The notes under the pieces: model-generated
Database searches by the model: none
What the model saw: only the letters and a program-made list of their open reading frames with translations
What the model was told of the DNA's origin: nothing
Program-made: the position numbers and the translations under genes
Assembly (NCBI GenBank): GCA_013002475.1
Contig: JABDJM010000393.1
Coordinates: 1-8,922, forward strand
Direction of reading: 5' to 3'
DNA length: 8,922 nucleotides
Source of the DNA: Saprospiraceae bacterium
Lineage (GTDB): Bacteria; Bacteroidota; Bacteroidia; Chitinophagales; Saprospiraceae
Shown: positions 6,549-8,922 of the stretch, piece by piece
Position numbering within the stretch: the stretch's first letter is position 1
Layout of the letters: the number at the start of each line of letters is the position of its first letter

Positions 6549-7592
6549 CTACCCTGTCGATTTCGCCAATATTGTCTTGTTCAACCTCTTTATCATGGCC
6601 GGTCCTTCATAAATAAGTCCTGAATACACTTGCAACAAACTAGCCCCGGCTGCTAGCTTTTCAAGCGCATCCTCCGGCCCTCGAATCCCACCAACTCCGA
6701 TAATAAATAGATTTCCATTTGATTTTTGACTCAGGTATTGGATGACCTCTGTAGATCGGATTCCAAGAGGCTTCCCGCTTAATCCCCCCGCACCAATATT
6801 ATTAACCGCCTCGTTAGATGTCTCCAGACCTTCTCTGGAGATCGTGGTATTGGTAGCAATGACGCCCTGTATTTTTGTCTCCTCAACTATCTCGAGAATA
6901 TCATCCAACTGACCTTTGGTAAGGTCAGGGGCGATCTTCAGAAGGATGGGTTTCGGTGATGGTTTGGAATGGTTCACTTTCTGAAGAGCATTAAGGATCT
7001 CTGAAAGAGGTCCCTTCTCCTGCAGCGCCCGCAGGTTTGGAGTATTGGGTGAGCTTACATTCACAACAAAGTAATCCACATAGGAAAACAACTTTTCAAA
7101 ACAGATCAAGTAATCCTCTACCGCCTTTTCATTGGGAGTCATTTTGTTTTTACCAATATTCCCCCCAATGATCAGTTTACCAGTATTTCGATTCTTGAGG
7201 CGACCAACCATAGCATCAACCCCTTCATTATTAAATCCCATTCTATTGATGAGGGCTTCATCATCCGGCAATCGAAATAAGCGGGGTTTTGGATTTCCAA
7301 TTTGAGGCTTGGGGGTCACGGTTCCAATTTCAATGAAGCCAAATCCCAGGGCCGCCATTTTTTTATAATGCTTCCCATCCTTGTCAAATCCTGCAGCCAG
7401 TCCAATTGGGTTCTGAAAATGTAAACCCATAAAGTCTCTGTGAAGTCCAGGACGAGAATACCCAAAAATGGTTTTAGCTATCCGGCGCATTCCTGGGATA
7501 GCCAGAAAAAAGCCAGCCAGGCTTAGGGTAAAGTGATGTGCTTTTTCAGGAGAAAGTAAAAACAGAAGTGACTTAAGCAGGTATTTGTACAT
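6549..7592 (-). CDS. pyrD: Dihydroorotate dehydrogenase (quinone), class 2
   Basis: A 347-residue flavoprotein of pyrimidine synthesis that oxidises dihydroorotate to orotate and passes the electrons to membrane quinone. The N-terminal helices (about 1-40, with the SPEKAHHFT signature) mark class 2, peripherally bound to the inner membrane. The FMN barrel shows [13 protein letters not shown] (61-73), [13 protein letters not shown] (85-97), NRMGFNN (116-122), [11 protein letters not shown] with the class 2 catalytic Ser (S181), LKIAPD (218-223), ATNTT (246-250), GGLSGKPL (269-276) and IGVGGI (298-303). Length is typical. The start is an ATG in front of the first amphipathic helix. It lies 29 nt downstream of the Crp-type regulator gene, probably in one operon, although a perfect -7-type box also occurs in that gap. 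Confidence 0.96.
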   Translation of the reverse strand: MYKYLLKSLLFLLSPEKAHHFTLSLAGFFLAIPGMRRIAKTIFGYSRPGLHRDFMGLHFQNPIGLAAGFDKDGKHYKKMAALGFGFIEIGTVTPKPQIGNPKPRLFRLPDDEALINRMGFNNEGVDAMVGRLKNRNTGKLIIGGNIGKNKMTPNEKAVEDYLICFEKLFSYVDYFVVNVSSPNTPNLRALQEKGPLSEILNALQKVNHSKPSPKPILLKIAPDLTKGQLDDILEIVEETKIQGVIATNTTISREGLETSNEAVNNIGAGGLSGKPLGIRSTEVIQYLSQKSNGNLFIIGVGGIRGPEDALEKLAAGASLLQVYSGLIYEGPAMIKRLNKTILAKSTG

Positions 7593-7599
7593 AGTCCTT

Positions 7600-7607
7600 C
7601 AAAAATA
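7600..7607 (-). promoter_or_regulatory. Possible internal pyrD promoter, -7 box
   Basis: TATTTTTG on the minus strand is a full TAnnTTTG match but ends only 7 nt before the pyrD ATG. If used, the transcript would have almost no leader. The -33 region is unconvincing, so a chance match in AT-rich DNA is quite possible. Confidence 0.22.
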
Positions 7608-7621
7608 AGAACGCGATATGG

Positions 7622-8311
7622 CTAAACTACTATTTCTTCACCAAGCTTTTCCATGTCTCTGATCAAAAGTCTTTTTCGATCAAAGGTGATCAGGTTTCTT
7701 CCACGAAGATCATTCAGAACAGTAGTCACAGTTTGGCGAGAAGTAGCCGTTAAATTGGCAATATCCTGATGAGTCATAAATTTCCGCACCACGGTTTCAT
7801 ATCCAACCCGCTGACCCTTCCTCTTTGCCAGGTCCAAAAGAAATTCGACAATGCGAGTCCTGGAATCTCTAAATACGAGTGACTCTAACCTTTTTTCCAT
7901 ATCAACGACCCGTTGGCCCAGAATCTTCATGAAAAACAAGCCCATTGCGGAGTGAGTTTTCATGACACTTTTTAGTTCCTCAATGGTCATGATACAAAGG
8001 GTTGTTGGCTCCATCGCTACAGCATAATCCCTTCTTTGAGAGGATTCAACCAATGCAAGCTCCCCAAAGATCTCTCCCTGATTGATGATCATTTTGGTGA
8101 CCTCCTTTCCCTCCTCATTATTGGTAAGGATTTTTACTCGACCTTCCATCACAAAATAGATCTTATCAGCCTCATCCTTGGGAACGAAAATATTCTCACC
8201 CTTTTTATAGGAGCGGTGGACGAGTTGATCTATCGCAGGTTCAACTTTTTGAGGATCAAGCAGAGACTTGACATCTACATCTTCCAGGAACCAAAAACAT
8301 TGATCGGCCAT
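7622..8311 (-). CDS. Crp/Fnr family transcriptional regulator
   Basis: A 229-residue DNA-binding regulator. Residues about 30-125 form a cyclic-nucleotide-binding-type beta-roll, with GENIF (38-42), YFVMEGRVKI (52-61) and GEIFGELALVE (79-89). A dimerisation helix follows (about 125-150), then a winged helix-turn-helix with the recognition pattern MTHQDIANLTATSRQTVTTVLNDL (179-202). Arg93 or Arg94 aligns with the phosphate-binding Arg of E. coli CRP, but the next position is Asp95 rather than Ser, so cAMP binding cannot be assumed. Only two cysteines (C5, C106) are present and not in an FNR pattern, so it is not an Fe-S oxygen sensor. It sits between dnaX and pyrD on the same strand. Targets are unknown; the nearby dyads at 4570 and 4639 are not shown to be its sites. 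Confidence 0.93.
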   Translation of the reverse strand: MADQCFWFLEDVDVKSLLDPQKVEPAIDQLVHRSYKKGENIFVPKDEADKIYFVMEGRVKILTNNEEGKEVTKMIINQGEIFGELALVESSQRRDYAVAMEPTTLCIMTIEELKSVMKTHSAMGLFFMKILGQRVVDMEKRLESLVFRDSRTRIVEFLLDLAKRKGQRVGYETVVRKFMTHQDIANLTATSRQTVTTVLNDLRGRNLITFDRKRLLIRDMEKLGEEIVV

Positions 8312-8388
8312 GAAGGTTGGTTTTCTTAAATGACAATAACCAGCGAAAAAGGTTCTGAATATCTGGACTCTTTTTCAGCCCTAAGTGA

Positions 8389-8922
8389 CTATTTGTCCAA
8401 TTTGAGATCAAAACGCTTCCGCAGATCCTCAACCAAAGGATTGGTTTCTTTCATTAGATCGTAAGTTTCCTTGATCGTCAGAACCTTTTTAGGCTTTGTG
8501 TTTTTCTGAGCAGTTACAACCTCTGGATCCACCTCAACCTTCATTATTAAATTGCTGTATCCAACCCGTTTTTTTAGGGATCGGCTAAAATCAACTTCAT
8601 TGATTACCATCTCTCTTGCCATCCGGGACCCTACACTTACCCTCAGTTTGCCATCGTCAAGATCTAGCTTGGCATGCCTTAATATATTTTTGAAAGTGGG
8701 AGAGTTTATGGATTTACTTTCTTCCACCCAGGCACCTTTTATTTCATCCAGTGCAGGAAATACCTCTTCCACCGCCTTCTTGGACGATCCAAAAAGTTCT
8801 GACTCCAATTTATTCAATAGTAATGAGGAGGAACTATCAGAATCTTCTGATTGGGGAATCTTAATTGCCATTTTTGGTTTTTCAACCACCTCTTCGGTTT
8901 CGGCAACAGGGGATGCAACGGC
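8389..8922 (-). CDS. dnaX: DNA polymerase III subunit gamma/tau, C-terminal part
   Basis: The last 177 codons of a gene that begins beyond the right edge; the frame is open to the final base. The ATPase domain is not in the window, so the call rests on the C-terminus. That region has a Pro/Glu/Ser-rich low-complexity linker, a small globular domain (WVEESKSINSPTFKNIL through LKKRVGYSNLIMKVEVD) like the tau C-terminal domain, and a closing segment NPLVEDLRKRFDLKLDK that I associate with Bacteroidota DnaX. The protein is the clamp-loader subunit that joins polymerase III to the clamp-loader complex. A GTG at 8889 could start a shorter ORF, but reading continues upstream through coding-like sequence. 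The regulator gene starts 77 nt downstream of its stop, with no strong terminator between. Confidence 0.72.
   Translation of the reverse strand, partial: AVASPVAETEEVVEKPKMAIKIPQSEDSDSSSSLLLNKLESELFGSSKKAVEEVFPALDEIKGAWVEESKSINSPTFKNILRHAKLDLDDGKLRVSVGSRMAREMVINEVDFSRSLKKRVGYSNLIMKVEVDPEVVTAQKNTKPKKVLTIKETYDLMKETNPLVEDLRKRFDLKLDK

Noticed and set aside
8036..8329. 97-codon plus-strand ORF opposite the Crp-type regulator
   Set aside because: It is antisense to a well-supported gene and has no recognisable domain.
1..8922. Mobile element, phage, CRISPR array or defence island
   Set aside because: No transposase, integrase, terminal repeats, direct-repeat array or known defence gene was seen; the TPR-CHAT protein alone does not define a defence system.

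Overview
The window looks like ordinary chromosome from a Bacteroidota bacterium, most likely a Cytophagales-type lineage. The evidence is a GldB gliding-motility lipoprotein, a PorT-type outer-membrane beta-barrel, and Bacteroidota-style -7 promoter boxes (TAnnTTTG) without clear Shine-Dalgarno sequences. The order-level placement is inference. No tRNA, rRNA, CRISPR array, insertion sequence or phage gene was seen. The only gene-free stretches are short intergenic gaps, none reaching 300 bases.

Layout, left to right. (1) A long minus-strand gene (1-1934) runs off the left edge. It encodes a TPR lipoprotein of the TPR-CHAT type, whose C-terminal CHAT domain lies outside the window. (2) Upstream of it on the same strand are galK (galactokinase), tatA (Tat translocase subunit) and gldB. 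A perfect 14-bp hairpin separates tatA from galK and almost touches the galK start codon. (3) A divergent promoter region of about 110 bases (4554-4665) separates gldB from a plus-strand beta-barrel gene, which is followed by nadC (NAD synthesis). (4) nadC converges on a minus-strand block read from the right edge: the 3' end of dnaX, a Crp/Fnr-type regulator, pyrD, and a candidate 35-residue membrane peptide tucked between pyrD and nadC.

Most genes are housekeeping: replication clamp loading (dnaX), pyrimidine synthesis (pyrD), NAD synthesis (nadC), sugar entry (galK), protein export (tatA) and the cell envelope (gldB and the beta-barrel). They do not form one obvious pathway. The less ordinary items are the TPR-CHAT lipoprotein, the hairpin at the galK start, a His-to-Tyr change in a normally conserved NadC motif, the small membrane ORF, and the symmetric divergent promoter in front of gldB. 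I saw no clear evidence of a wholly new multi-gene system.
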